Part shown: positions 45,891 through 57,882 of the stretch, piece by piece
How positions within the stretch are numbered: the first letter of the stretch is position 1
Layout: every line of letters starts with the position of its first letter
NCBI GenBank assembly: GCA_027946555.1
Contig: JAPEVC010000212.1
Location: 1-61,585, forward strand
DNA from: Gnomoniopsis sp. IMI 355080
Lineage: Eukaryota > Ascomycota > Sordariomycetes > Diaporthales > Gnomoniaceae
DNA: 61,585 bases
Direction: 5' to 3'
Program-made: the position numbers and the translations under genes
The notes under the pieces: generated by a model
Database searches by the model: none
What the model saw: the letters and a program-made list of their open reading frames with translations, nothing else
What the model was told of the DNA's origin: nothing

Positions 45891-47556
45891 ATGAGTCTTA
45901 ATTTGCTCAATCCGCTAGTCAACAAGGCTCGAAGAGTAAGTTGTGTTTGGTCATACTGATTTGCTATCTCAAGCGCCATGACTGACCAACGCTCCAGCCA
46001 AAATTCGAAGTCCATCTTAAAGTACGCGAACTCACTCACAAAGTCTTCGACTTGCCTGATCATATCTATTGAGAGGCCCAACACTAATAGCTCCCAAGAT
46101 CTACGACCTCAACAACGTGCCCCTCGTCAACGGCGCCTCCCACATAAAATGGCATCTCCCCCACAGCATCCACGGCGAGCATCGCGGTCGCACACACAAA
46201 TCCCCCATCGCCAACCACCGCGTTGAATACAACTACAATAAGCTCATCCCCATACGCATCGCTATCGACAAGAACAACTCGCTGTCCGAATGCCTTGTCG
46301 ACTTCGAAGTCATTCAGGAGTTCCCACCCATCCATGGCGGCCCGTCTGTCGCCGGCAGCCGTGATGAGAAGATCACCCTCGGCCGCCTGACACTCAACCT
46401 ATCTGAGTATGTCGAGGAGAGCGAGGCTATCGTGCGTGAGAATCATGGCTTTCGCATGCGCGGACCCAGCGGATTGGGTGGTGGAAGCGCACCCCAGACT
46501 ACGCAGCAGCAGCAGCAGCAGCTACAACAACAAAACGCTCCCCACGCGCGCAAAGCATCCTCCGCATCTGAAACCTCCTCGCCCAAATCATTGCGCAAAT
46601 CCATCGACACGCGCAAATCCATCGACCAGGCCCAGGCCCAGACCCAGGCCACCGCGCCCGCGCAACCCGATGACCTCGTCGAAGAGGGAGTCATTCGGCG
46701 ATACTTGCTTACCGACGCCAAGATCAACTCCACCCTCAAAATCTCCCTGCTCGTCGTGCAAATAGACGGCGAGCGCACCTTCACGGCGCCACCGCTCAAG
46801 ACAGCCGCCGTATTCGGCGGCATCGGCGGCATGACCGGCAGCAGCACCCACCCGGCCGCCGAGGACTTTGGCCAGCACTTCCAGGATGCGCACCCGGAGC
46901 AGGACAGCGCGAACCTCAGCGCGCAGTTCACGAGCAGTGCAGGTCCTGGCCGCGACTTGTACGAGGTGCAGGATATGTACCGGCGCGCGCTAGCAGCCAG
47001 TTGGGCTTGCCAGCCGGGAGAGCTGCCCCCGGATGAGTGCATCGAGGACATTTTCGCGGGTGGTGATGGGTTTGGTCCGGACGGGGTTTACGGTAGTGGG
47101 CCCGGGGATGTGACGCCTAGGGGCCCGAGTCGGAAGGGGCTGAGGCGGGAGGATAGTGAGAGCAGTCCGGGCGAGCCAAATGAGTTCCTGCGGCCGGGCG
47201 ACGCGCTGAAAGGCAGTGCGGGTGGGGCAGGCGGTAGGAGGTATCATGTGCGGCAGGGCAGCGGGGAGAGTGTCAACACGCTGCGAAATGATGGGAGGCC
47301 TGGCAGTGCCGGCGGTATGTCGGTGAAGGCAGTGGAGAGTGTCCATCACAGACCGATGCATAGGAGGGAAGCGAGCAAGGACTCCAGCCTTCGGGGTGGT
47401 AATAGTGGCGTGATGCGGAGGGATAGTCTGGCTAGTTTGAACGGCAGTGGAATGGAGATCGAGAGGGGACGTAGCGGATTCAAGAGTGCGAGGGAGGTGA
47501 CCGAGCGGGAGATCAGGGAAGACTTCGTTGCTTGGAAGCTGCCCGCGGCAGTATGA
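45891..47556 (+). CDS. NT-C2 (EEIG1/EHBP1-type) domain protein
   Basis: Three exons: 45891-45935, a 24-nt microexon 45998-46021, and 46099-47556; 508 aa. Splicing joins MSLNLLNPLVNKARR to PKFEVHLK and to IYDLNNVPLVNGASHIKW, which rebuilds the first strands of the NT-C2 domain (PF10358). The domain continues through HRVEYNYNKLIPIRIAIDK, LVDFEVIQEF and LGRLTLNLSEYV. Then comes a Gln-rich run, a disordered stretch and IRRYLLTDAKINSTLKISLLVVQIDGE, the domain's last strands. The C-terminal half is Gly/Ser-rich and disordered, ending in a conserved-looking EREIREDFVAWKLP. In the family this C2-like module binds membranes and links to actin or endocytic proteins. Acceptor 46098 (CCAAG) is required by frame; 46090 (AATAG) breaks it. 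Confidence 0.88.
46502..46533 (+). repeat. CAG/CAA repeat encoding polyglutamine in the NT-C2 protein
   Basis: CAG-rich trinucleotide run within the coding exon encodes QQQQQQLQQQ. It interrupts the NT-C2 domain and is likely length-variable between strains. Confidence 0.8.
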
Positions 47557-48128
47557 GAACGAGGTACGCTTTGTACTCATACGCAAACTATTTCGTGATT
47601 CTGAAAAGGAACCATTCACGTTGCAAAGTTCGCTTGACCGAGGCTGAGGGTCAACTATTGATTATGTGATTACCGTGAGCACTGCTGCTCCTCGAAGACT
47701 AGAGCCATCCATGCCAGCGCTCTGCGAGCATTTGACTGGGCTTGCAATGTTGCTGTTGGCATTCTACCACTCTTGAGTAAGACCTCGAAGCAGATTTTCA
47801 AGCCACATTTGTGACATGTTGGCCCAAGTGGACGGACGGACGGCCCAGATGTTTGCTCTGACCTGTCTTCCTCTCCAAAGGCCGCGCCACTTCTCCGACC
47901 TCGATAGCATTACTCTTCGCTATGGTTAGAGTGGTTAGAGGGTGACCTCCACTGGCTGTCCAATGCTTCGGCGCATACTCTGGTTGCGCCTCATCCAACT
48001 ATTGCCTTGGTGTAGAGCCGCCGAAAGCCTCATTGGCGTCACCACTCGAACCCTTGTGAAGGTCATAGCTTTGGATGCTCAACTTTAGTTAGGTAGTCTG
48101 CGATCGTATTGGGAATCTCCTGTCCAGT
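47557..48128. other. Convergent 3' intergenic region, NT-C2 gene / Nup57
   Basis: No coding sequence supported; 3' ends of two convergent genes. Confidence 0.55.
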
Positions 48129-49387
48129 TCAGACCTCTTCCTTGAAGTTCGGATGATCCTTTACCCAGTCCTCGTAGTCCTTCTTGATCAGGTCGCACTC
48201 CTTCTTCAAATGCTGCAATTGCTTGTCGTAGTCCTCTACGATCTGGACACATCCTTGTCAGCTATGACACTGGCTTCATGAGACAGTGATCAACTTACTT
48301 TCTTGATCTTGACTTCGATATCGTTATCCATAACCTGCTCCTCGCCTAGGCCCTTCTTGGCCAGCTCGTCTTTCAAAACCTGGGCCTGCTCTCGCAGGAA
48401 TATCAGTCGACTCCACAGCTCATCCAGCCGGGCATTGACCGCGGGATCCTGCACCGTGCGCTCCATAGTTTCGAGCTTGATACGCAGCTCGTCTTCATCC
48501 GCCGAGAGGGCGTAACCCCGATTGCGCAGAACTTGGGACTTTCTGGCCAGCACTAGCGTCCGTCTGCGAAGCGCATCATGCTTTCGGCGACACTCAATCA
48601 TCTTCACACTCCAATCCAGGTCGTGCTTGCTGAGGATGGCGTCGAGGCAGTTATTGATCTCGTGGAGCTTCTGATTGAAGATGGCAATCACAGCGCGCTG
48701 CGTCTTTAGTCGGTGTGCGAGAGCCTCAAAGCCGGAGGCCAGAGAGGGGATCATGCCAGGGCCGGGCTTGCGTTGCAGTGCCTCATCCCACTCCTTAGGG
48801 TCATCGTTTGGGCCAGGGCCGTAGAAAGGAACGTGCTCCTCGGGAACCTTGTTGTAGAAGTAGTGCTTGAAGGCGGACTCGGGGGATGTGGGGTTCCACT
48901 TGTTCGCAAGGCTTAACATGCGTGAGGGAATGATCTGGTCATCTGGAAGATCTTTGTTAGTCAAGCCGTGGAATTAAGTCTTCCATGATCGAGGAACATG
49001 TCTTTCTTGATGAGTAAAGGCGAAGGGCTTATGACAGTGAAGGGATTCGTAAACAGAAGCAAACGCACTGTAAGTGGAGGCACCAGGTTGAAACCCCAGG
49101 CTTCCTGCTGGATTGTTCTGTTGCTGGCCCAAGAACGACTGTCCTAGCGGGGCTGCTTGCTGCTGCTGCTGCTGTTGTTGTTGCTGTTGCTGCTGCTGCT
49201 GGTTGTTGTTGTTGTTGTTGGTGTTTGCCGTGCTTTGACCAAAGAGACCAAGGGATTGCGTCGGTTGTTGCTGTTGTTGTTGTTGCTGCTGCTGCTGCTG
49301 AGTATTTGTCGTTGAGGCGCCAAACGGGTTGGAGGATGTCTGTCCGAACAGAGACGCTCCCCCAGCAGGTTTTCCAAACAGTGACAT
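48129..49387 (-). CDS. FG nucleoporin Nup57 (Nup54 family)
   Basis: Exons 49387-49069, 48942-48299, 48242-48129; 358 aa. Central-channel nucleoporin; in yeast it forms the Nsp1-Nup49-Nup57 complex. The N-terminus has FG repeats (SLFGK, SLFGQ, NPFG, LGLFGQ) within long polyQ and polyN runs. The conserved part starts at DQIIPSRMLSLANKW and continues with SAFKHYFYNKVP, GFEALAHRLKTQ, FNQKLHEINNCL and VLRNRGYALS, then coiled-coil helices to KKECDLIKKDYEDWVKDHPNF. The last intron (48298-48243) removes the VS-stop read-through and adds the 37-residue coiled-coil end, confirming the model. The FG/polyQ part is shorter than usual for the family and could lack an exon. It diverges from NUO-20.8 across 506 bp. 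Confidence 0.92.
49150..49305 (-). repeat. Polyglutamine/polyasparagine trinucleotide repeats in Nup57
   Basis: Two CAG/CAA blocks and an AAC block encode Q12, N6 and Q15-like runs in the FG region. Mixed codons suggest that selection or age has broken up the pure repeat. Confidence 0.9.
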
Positions 49388-49893
49388 TACGGGCGTTTGC
49401 TAGATTCAAAGCAGGTGGATTGATCTGGCAGAAGACAGTTGGTTGTGGAGAGGAAGAGGGAGGAGAAGGCTGGTGGGTGTAGCTGTCGAGGTGTTGAACA
49501 AAACAAGGGTATCAAAACACGCTGATGCACCAATGTTGAAGCCTGAATAAACGAGCACAGGAGGGTATCTGAGAATGTTGCAGAGCAATCCAGATAGTGG
49601 CGGAAAGCCGTCGAGCAGGAAAAATCTCAAAGATTGTGGTTGTCGCAAAGTTGACCTGCGAAGCGCGTCGAGCAGAGCAAAGAGCAAAGCGTTCCCGTCG
49701 GAAATTGTCCAAGCTTTTGGATCCCTGCAAGCTCTCCCAGCTCTAGGCGTGCTTAGTCATTCTCGCGAGCCTGCCCGACCAATTACACCAATTCCAATCA
49801 ACCTCACGTTGAAGCTGCGAACCGCGGCTCAAGATATTCAGATCGCCCTTTCCTCTGGACCAAGATCGTCTTTCGCCCTGAAACACTCCCAAG
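49388..49893. other. Bidirectional promoter, Nup57 / NUO-20.8
   Basis: 506 bp between two outward-facing housekeeping genes, with no coding sequence. The region is short enough for shared regulatory elements, but I could not name one. Confidence 0.6.
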
Positions 49894-50723
49894 ATGGCAG
49901 GAAGGAGACCTCAGTCAGTCAATTGGCCCCAAAAACTCCCTCTCGCTAGAAGTGGCCCCACGAGCCTCCTCAACACCCCAAAGTTGACGCCCGAACTGAT
50001 GTCTTGAAACAGGTTCAACCGAGACGTACTCATTGACACCACGCCTCTGCCCGACTCGATTCCCAAGGTCAAGGAGCTCGGCACCACCTCCGCTCCTCTG
50101 CTATCTGCCTCATTCTTTATCGGCGCCCGGTGCAAGGATTACAACGATGACTTCATGAAATGCAAGACCGAGAACCCCGGCAAGGGCCAGTTTGAGTGTT
50201 TGAAGGAGGGTCGTAGGGTGACGAGGTGTGCGAGGAGCGTGTACGTATAAGTTGCATTGGTGGTGGTCGCTTAGATTCCAGCCGAGCCGTCGAAGGGGAG
50301 GCCGCAAGACGAAGCAGCATATCAAGACTTGGCCGGTCGGAGTGTTCATCACATGCGAGGGTAGATTCGCTGACGGTCATTCACGCAGTATCGAGGATGT
50401 CAACACGCACTGTCTGGCGGAGTTCAAGAAGCACTGGGAGTGTCTGGATAACAACAACCACCAGCTATGGCAGTGTCGACCCGCTGAGTGGCGGCTGAAC
50501 AAATGTGTTTTCCACAACCTGGTAAGCCCTTGTCGTCCTGCGCGATGCTCTCTACGTGATATTTCAATACTAACAGGATGAAATTCAGAAACTCGAAAAG
50601 ACTATTCCCGACGCAGCAGGCGAGATTCCCGTACACCTGCGGCCAACACAGATCTATGCTCATGTCCCCATTCCCCGCCAACCAACGGCCAAGCGCGACG
50701 ACGCCAAGCTTACAGTGGATTAA
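49894..50723 (+). CDS. NADH:ubiquinone oxidoreductase (complex I) 20.8 kDa subunit, NDUFA8/PGIV type
   Basis: Exons 49894-49913, 50013-50240, 50389-50521, 50589-50723; 171 aa. Introns are 99, 148 and 67 nt with consistent phases. The first exon encodes just MAGRRPQ. The protein reads FNRDVLIDTTPLPDSIPKV, then APLLSASFFIGARCK, a first CHCH region (CKDYNDDFMKC, ECLKEGRRVTRC) and a second (THCLAEFKKHWECLDNNN, WQCRPAEWRLNKC). Twin-CX9C pairs are oxidised by Mia40 on import to the mitochondrial intermembrane space, where this subunit sits on complex I. The acceptor at 50588 (CTAAC 14 nt upstream) is preferred; the one at 50576 would add DEIQ. It matches the Neurospora NUO-20.8 pattern. Confidence 0.95.
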
Positions 50724-53700
50724 TTGAATCCCGACAGGGTGACCAAAGCTGTGAACCTGCGGTTTTGGCAGGCTGAGTAGCCTGAGGATGCTCGATGTGT
50801 CAATTGGCCATAGATTGCACGCGGGTGCTTGGTGCCGCGTCGCACGGCCAGGTGAAAGCAAAATCGTGTACAATGCTAGACGAGGAATGAAACCAAGAAA
50901 GGAAAAACAAATGAATCTCGAAATCACAATCTGGACAGGGTGCCACTCAGACCTTTGTGACCATCATGCACTCATACAAGTTTCTTGTTCTAACATTCTG
51001 CTTTTGTAGGAGAACGGAGAAGACTGTCAATTTCTTTTTCTGATGTATTTGGATTCGAAGCTGACTTCGAAACCAGGACTTTTCTTTCTTAGCCAACTAT
51101 GAACACTTTTTCAATACAGTCCTTACGACATCCAATTCCTGCAGCTCAGAGGCATAGGAAAGCTTTACAGACGGCCAAGTGTGTCGGACACAATGACTGT
51201 ACAGAGCATGAACCATGTCCAATACGGAATAATCCAAAATTTGAGAATCATATGCTTCAAGGGCAGGCGGAATCGCGCTGCTGGAACGAATAGCCATACT
51301 GCGAGACACTCAGACACAAGCTGTCTAAGCTCTTGCGTCACCCAAAGCACGTACAGCTTCCGATTTGACGTAATAAGACCAGAGGCTTTCCAATCACCCG
51401 AGCGAGAGAGAAAAAAATAGAAGAAAACGACCGCGCGGCTCAGTATACCTTCGGCATTTGGCATGCTATTTTGTTTAAAGCGGTTAGGCTATGAGATCCG
51501 ATGACCCACTGGTGACCGCAACGCACTCCCGAACGGAAGATTCGGAAGGCATGCCTCTGCACGCCATGTTCGCGTGCTTGCGTGTTCTTGAGCTCTTGAT
51601 GTGCTTGTGGTGCGCTTTGCATCCCAGTCCTGGTCCACATAACACAAGGAATCGCCGGCGAGAGCTCAGAGTCTTGATGGCACTGTAGATAACTCCACGT
51701 GCCTACTGAGCCTGATTGCGAGGGTCATACATCCTGGATAAGTATATGTTAGGTTTGTCTTCCCTAGTTTCTCTACTGTAGCGTCTATGGTCTCCTTCCG
51801 ACGTACATGGTCAAGACAGCCGAGCGGTCTTTGCTAGTTTTGCGCCCAGGTAGCGGGTTGAAAGCCACAGTCTCCGAGACAACGCAAGGGCCTAGTGCTG
51901 AGAGCACATTCCGAATTAGGCCGGTCGCCTGCCAGCCCGGTGGCTACCTTTTGTGTTTGTCTTCATACATATGCTGTCGTGTAACCACATTGTCGGCGTT
52001 TCAAATGAGGGCAGATCAACAGCCACGGCGACTCCCTGCAGTCAGAATGTGCTAGTGGCCTCTACGTGCCTCTTGAAAGGTGCCCCGATGGAGATGCAGC
52101 GCACTCAGAGAGTGGGCGGTGATACATGTTGATCCACCGGCCGGCCGGGAAGGGCCCGACGCCTCACTACACAAAGAACATCGATGGTTCAGTATATCTG
52201 GTTCCGAAGCGCCACGGCGCGATATTTCCGCGACGACAGCCAAGCATATTGAGAATATCCTCAATAGCGTATGTGGATCCAAGTTGAAACTTCCCCGTCA
52301 GCCTCAGAGAACCCGGCGTCAAGCCTTGCCGGACGGATCCGAGACGAAACAGTGACGATGAAGCCTCTAGTGTCTGTCTGTCAGCTGGGCAAATTGTGAT
52401 CCCTTGCACTGCTGACTGTCAAGATAGAAGTAGCAAAATATGACATATATGACCCTTCTGTACGAATGTAGCAGGTGGTGGGAGCATGTCGCCATCCGCG
52501 TGACGGTTTTTTAGAACGGTGACAGCACACTATGGTGCCACCCCCCGGGGGACTTGAACAATCTTCTGCCAAATTCAAACCGTCTGCGGCATACATAGAG
52601 ACCACAGACTAATAGGCACATCTGATATGTGCGATTGGGTAGCTCTACTAGATCAATCCGAGTCGGAAAATACTCGAACAGTGCGTCTAGAAACGTCGGT
52701 CATCTAGCGACCAAACGGACCAGTTGGCTGGCCAAGATTCTCATGCACAAGGTTCACAGGTTCGGACTCAACAGCACCTGAGTTACTGAGGGCGTATATG
52801 TCAAGATGACACATCCTGTCGTACCCGTACCACGTGAAGCATAAGCACTATTTGAGGACAAATGACTACCAGCAAATAATGGCTACTATATTGGCTTCCA
52901 GCCAGGTCAGCCTGCTCGTAAACCACTCGGTTCGGCATGTCGGATGGTCCTCGTACCACGTCTGGGGATTGTCTCTCCCGAACAAAAACGTGTTGGATTC
53001 ATGTGCGACACTTTTCAATCGAGATTCCGCAGTTTTTGTCGCCACGCTTCCGTGGTGCAGGCTCGGTTCCGTGGAATACGCGGTTGGACAAGTCCAGCGT
53101 ATCCTTATCTCGTCACGTCTCGTCTTGGACATACGGCCTGTCTGGGGACGAACCGTAGCCACGCTGTCTGACAGCATGACTGACACTGGCAGTTGATTCT
53201 CCGATATGACACCAACATACTGCATGATGCACCCCGCGATACAATCTTGTGAAGTATCCAATCTATAACCGCTTCTCGGCAACCTCGGAAAGGCAACAGG
53301 GTCGTGTGTACTCCAATAGTCCGGAGGTACGGGCATAGAAGCTGAGTACGTTTCGAGCCCAACGGGAAGAAGGCCTGACAAAAGGCCGCATGTCATGTTT
53401 CTAGCACACCCAACAAGGCCTGCAGTCGACTGCAGCAAGGGAGGACTCGTTGGCGACGTAAGCAAGGACCTAGGTCATTGCCACCAAGGGCTAGAGTCGA
53501 AATACTCCACGTCTAAGCAAGGCTTGCTGATGGTCGAATAACGTCGACATCCAGAGCATCACTGGGATGACGCTGTGGCAGCGATACCATAGTATTTTGT
53601 CAAACCGGGCACAAGGTCGGGTGATACAGTCAGGCGCCACCCCGGTATTGAGACCCCATCGGCAAGTAAAACACCGGCGCATTGACTGTCCAGCCAATCC

Positions 53701-56700
53701 AGGGACGGAGATTGTGTCTCTTTGTGATGAAAATGCCCTACACTCCTGTGGGCCGCTGTTGAAGTAGTGGCTTGGAGGGAGCTGTAGTATATGGGCGTTT
53801 GCCTGGCTTGGGCTGTTTCAAGGGGAGCATGTTGGAGTTGACGAAATGCCGTCTTGACCATCCTGTCAGCCTATCAGGTGTCAGGCTTGGCAGCGGTAAC
53901 ATGAGAATTAGAGTTGTTAATCGGGTCCGCGATTCAGCCCTTGCACGTCCGGGAGAGTTTCTGTTCCTGCAGATCTCGGGCTGATCATTAGAAAGGCTGT
54001 GGAGATGCACGTCTCCTCGGCCGCAGCTGCTTAGCAGACAGCCTAATTCATTCGACCGGGCTGGATTGAGTTGGCAGTCCGCCAAGACCTATGTGGACGG
54101 CAGCAAGCGCCAGGCTATGGCTTCGCAAAGTGCGTGGCTAGCTGACGGTCTCGCCGCTCACCGCGCCCGGGCCATCATGGCGATTCCAGGCGATTCCAGG
54201 CCTCGTGGAGCTCCTTCCCCCAAGCCTCCCAACCTCGGGCCGGACACAGCGTGTAGCTGGTGTGGACTGTGCAAAGCCCGGCCAACCCGCGGAAAAGCGT
54301 TTGAATCGCACGAAGAGGCCGTCAAGACTCAGCCCGTCGACGTACAACGGTGAAGAAGCTAAGCCCCTGAAGACCTACGTACGCATGTGGGGACTGGCGG
54401 AATGACAAGAGAAGACTGCATTTCATCTCTCGAAATGAAATCGGCAAAGTCGGGACTGAGACTGAAGCAGAGCTGACAGCTGTTGGGTCGGTCTTCATTC
54501 TAAATCAAGGTCCAGACCAGGCTGACCAGTTCACCCAAGATTACAAGATATGGGGATCGATCGACGGAGCAGAAAGATGGGATGGCAGTTGGGAAGTTGG
54601 GGTGACCTCGCCTTGCGCAGAAGGCAAATGAGTTTTGTTTCAGGAGTAAGTCCCGACAAGTAATCCGCCAATCCTCGGTGAGAAACGATGAGGGTCCGAG
54701 GGTCTGCAATATGGGGAAACAGCGAGCCGCGCCGTGCTTGCAGCGCCTTGCTGTACGGCGCTAAAAGGTGATCCCGGGAAGCCGGCAGGGATCTGCCAGG
54801 GTTAACCCAAAGTCAGCCAGGGTCAGCCATGAGCTAAGGCAGGGGCACACGGGCTAATTTCAACTTCATGTCATTGCCATGCTGCCGCCCGCCATACTGG
54901 CAGCACTGGATTCTCAAACGCTGCAATTATCCTCTCACAACCAGTCACCCTACTTCACACAAGCATGTCGGGAGTGAGCCTAGCTAGCTGTCAGGATTCC
55001 CAAAGCACTGTCTAGATCTCTTACAGTGGTTCTCAGGTCTCAGGTCTCTCAGCCCTGCGAGAAGGACAACCTTGCTTGAGCCACACACTGATGATCGCGA
55101 CAGGAAGTGATTGACCTAGACGCCCACCTTTTCATGCGGGCTTGGCAGATCGGTGGTGGGTGTTGACTGCCATGAAATCATGGTCAGTGACAAGTAATAT
55201 CTCAGGTGGACAGTCGTGATAGGCCTCGTCAACCCAAACACTCGGTGTCGAACAGACCAAGACCTTCCGCAAACAACAAGTGACATGGTGCTCGGGGCAG
55301 ACCCCGTGAACAGGCAATGCCGGCATATGGCTTTGATGACAAGCTAAGGGTATCTCCGTCAGATCCATCAGACCCATAGCAGTTGGGATTCGAAGGGGGA
55401 ACAGCCCCTACCGTTCCTTATGCCGTGGCAGGCGACGCCAAGTACCCGACTTGCTTGCTTGACCGCCAACCCTCAGACCAAATGGCCCCCCTCACCCGGA
55501 GAGCGGCATATCTGGGGGCCAAAGGGACAAGCCAAGCAGGCTGCCAGGCAACACCATAATGGTGAAGCAAGGTGAGGGGTGAATGAATAACAAGACCCAG
55601 GTGACGAAAGCCTTGTCAACATACGCCCAGAGCAAGGCCGCTTTTCCGCCCGGGTCGAGTTGCATTTACACAAATTTACATACTACGTATTAGTATGTAG
55701 TAGAAACGTCAGACGGTAAGATAGGGTTGCATATGTATGATCTGTTTGTCTGCATAGTCCCTCGCGGCCAAGGAATGGCTGGCATGGCTACTGGGGGCCA
55801 GGACCCTCCAGGTGTCCTGTCCCCTGAGGATGTGGAATGAGCTTGCATGCAACGTCCCTAGTCTCGACCCACCAAGGATCCCGACCCCTGGTAAAGTGAG
55901 ATGTCGTTATACCAGGTCTGGGAAAGACATGCGACTTGTTTCCACACCTCCAGCAAACCTTATTACCTGCTGTGCATACCCGAATGTAGGACCTTCGTTT
56001 CCCTCCTCTTCTTCCCTCCCACAGCGCATCTGCATATTCATCCTCGGAGACTTCAGTTCGCTGCTACACGGCCATCTTTTTGAGCCATCCATTCATTTTC
56101 TTGCACATCAATCGCTGCTGCTTGTTCGGCTGTCCATTCTCTACCCACCGGTCCAGTACCATTGTTCGACATCTTTGTGTGTTTCTTCAACCGCCGTCGT
56201 CAAGTCACGATCCTGTCCGACATATCGATCCTCCCTGTGGCTCGTTCGACCAAATAGTCTTGCCAAACCGATCACTCGACACGCCCTAGTCTCAATCCTA
56301 GACGGATCTTCAATCAACAGCAGTGCTGCTTCCAACGTATAACTGTCCAGCATCTTGCACTGTCTCCGCGCGGCCTGTCGACGAAGTCATCAAGCCTATC
56401 TAGGAATCGTCAAAGCAAAATTCTAAAAGGTACGTACATAACGCCGTCATTACGTGACTGTACTATTCATATCGCCCGTCAATTTCTTGTCCACTTTGTA
56501 CTGCGGTTTTTTTTTATTCCTCAACAAAGCCCAACTTCGGCGCCAGGCCGCGTCATGGCTTAGCGGATGTCGACAAAGACAAGCCTCTCCCGCTTGTCGA
56601 CTCTCACCTTGGCTCTAAAGGAATGCTTCGAGAACTTCGCTAGAAACTACTCTTAGCGTGTAGCAGGAGGGCGACCTGTGCGCTATCTCATCCCGCCCCT

Positions 56701-56958
56701 ACCAACATCTCACCGAATACAAAATGCCCTCATTCTGCCCTTCGTTCACCTTCTCCCAGCCTCAGTCAAACTTGTTTCATCATCACACTACATTCTTTTC
56801 ACCCCTCTCTTTCTTTAACGAGCACTCATTTAGTAGTCTCATTCACTCCTTGTTCAAACCCAAAATTCACTCTTTGCAAGAAAATACATACAAACGACCC
56901 TCTCATCTAACTGTTCATATTCAGGCCTTGCATTCTTTTACACCCACAAATCGTCAAA
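50724..56958. other. Gene-poor region (6.2 kb) between NUO-20.8 and the CAP gene
   Basis: Short overlapping frames on both strands, the largest being 199 codons (minus, 53465-52866) and 176 codons (plus, 55812-56342). None contains a recognisable domain, and the 199-codon frame is overlapped by open frames on the opposite strand, which argues against a gene. A 9-bp-stem inverted repeat lies at 55677-55699. The right-hand end (about 56700-56958) is CT-rich and probably the CAP gene promoter and 5' UTR. No terminal repeats, transposase or polymerase motifs were seen. Confidence 0.6.
55677..55699. repeat. Perfect inverted repeat, 9-bp arms, 5-nt spacer
   Basis: TACATACTA and TAGTATGTA are exact reverse complements around CGTAT. 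The AT-rich arms would form a hairpin. It lies in gene-poor DNA, far from any gene end, so it is not an obvious terminator. Confidence 0.6.
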
Positions 56959-57882
56959 ATGAAGTCTTCACTGATGATTCTCTCCGGCGCTTCGCTCGCC
57001 ATCGCCGGCCCTCTCCGCCAGCGTGAGCCTGAGATCGATTACGTGGTCGATGTTGTTACCAACGTCGTGACCAGTGTCGTCGAGTACACCGTTTACGCCA
57101 CGACAACCACGTCCTCGACTCCACCAGCCGTTCCCACGCCTGTGGTTCAAGTCGTTACTGTCACGGTTGACCCCACCACCTCTTCCGCCCCAGCAGCTGA
57201 GACTCCCAACGTTCAGGTTGCGGCGGCCACAACCACCAGCAGCTCCACAACTTCAAGCTCTGCGGCAGCTTCCACTGCCTCAGCCACCGACTTTGCCAGT
57301 CTTGCTGTCTACCACCACAACGTCCACCGTGCCAACAACTCTGCTCCCGACGTCACTTACAGTGACAAGCTCGCCGGCTTTGCCCTGCAGCTGTCCCAAG
57401 GCTGTGTTTTCGAGCACGATGTGTAAGCCCCCCAACTACCCTCATCACTCTGGAAACACTGTAGAGTTGATACTAACATTGATACTCGCAGCACCATTGG
57501 TGTGGATGATGAGTTCCCCTCTTACGGCCAGAACATTGCCATGTATGCCGCTACTGATATCGAGAACTTGTCCATCAACGAGTTCCTGGCTCAGTCCATC
57601 AGCGACTACTGGTACAACAATGAGATCGAGCTCTACCCCTCCAACGCCTACGGATCAGAGCCCGATATGACCGACTTCGAGGCTTGGGGCCACTACTCCC
57701 AGGTCGTTTGGGTGGGCTCCACCGTTGTCGGCTGTGGCATTGCCAAGTGCGCCGCTGGCACTCTCGAGTCCGGCATGGACGCTTACATGAGCACCTGCAA
57801 CTACTACCCCGCCGGCAATGTGGACACTGAGTACGCCGCCAACGTGCTTGCGCCCCTAGGCGAGGCCACCGTCTCTGCCTAA
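56959..57882 (+). CDS. Secreted CAP-superfamily (PRY1/SCP) protein
   Basis: Two exons, 56959-57422 and 57492-57882, with a 69-nt intron (GTAAGC...CGCAG); 284 aa. Signal peptide MKSSLMILSGASLAIAG, then a Val/Thr region (VVDVVTNVVTSVVEYTVY), a Ser/Thr/Ala-rich linker likely to be O-glycosylated, and a CAP domain at about 130-275. CAP landmarks are YHHNVHRANN, LAGFALQLSQGC, YGQNIAMY, the CAP1 signature GHYSQVVW and the CAP2-like CNYYPAGN. The four cysteines expected for the fold are present. PRY1 proteins bind and export sterols and fatty acids; in plant- and insect-associated fungi some are effectors. The CT-rich leader suggests strong expression. Confidence 0.93.
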
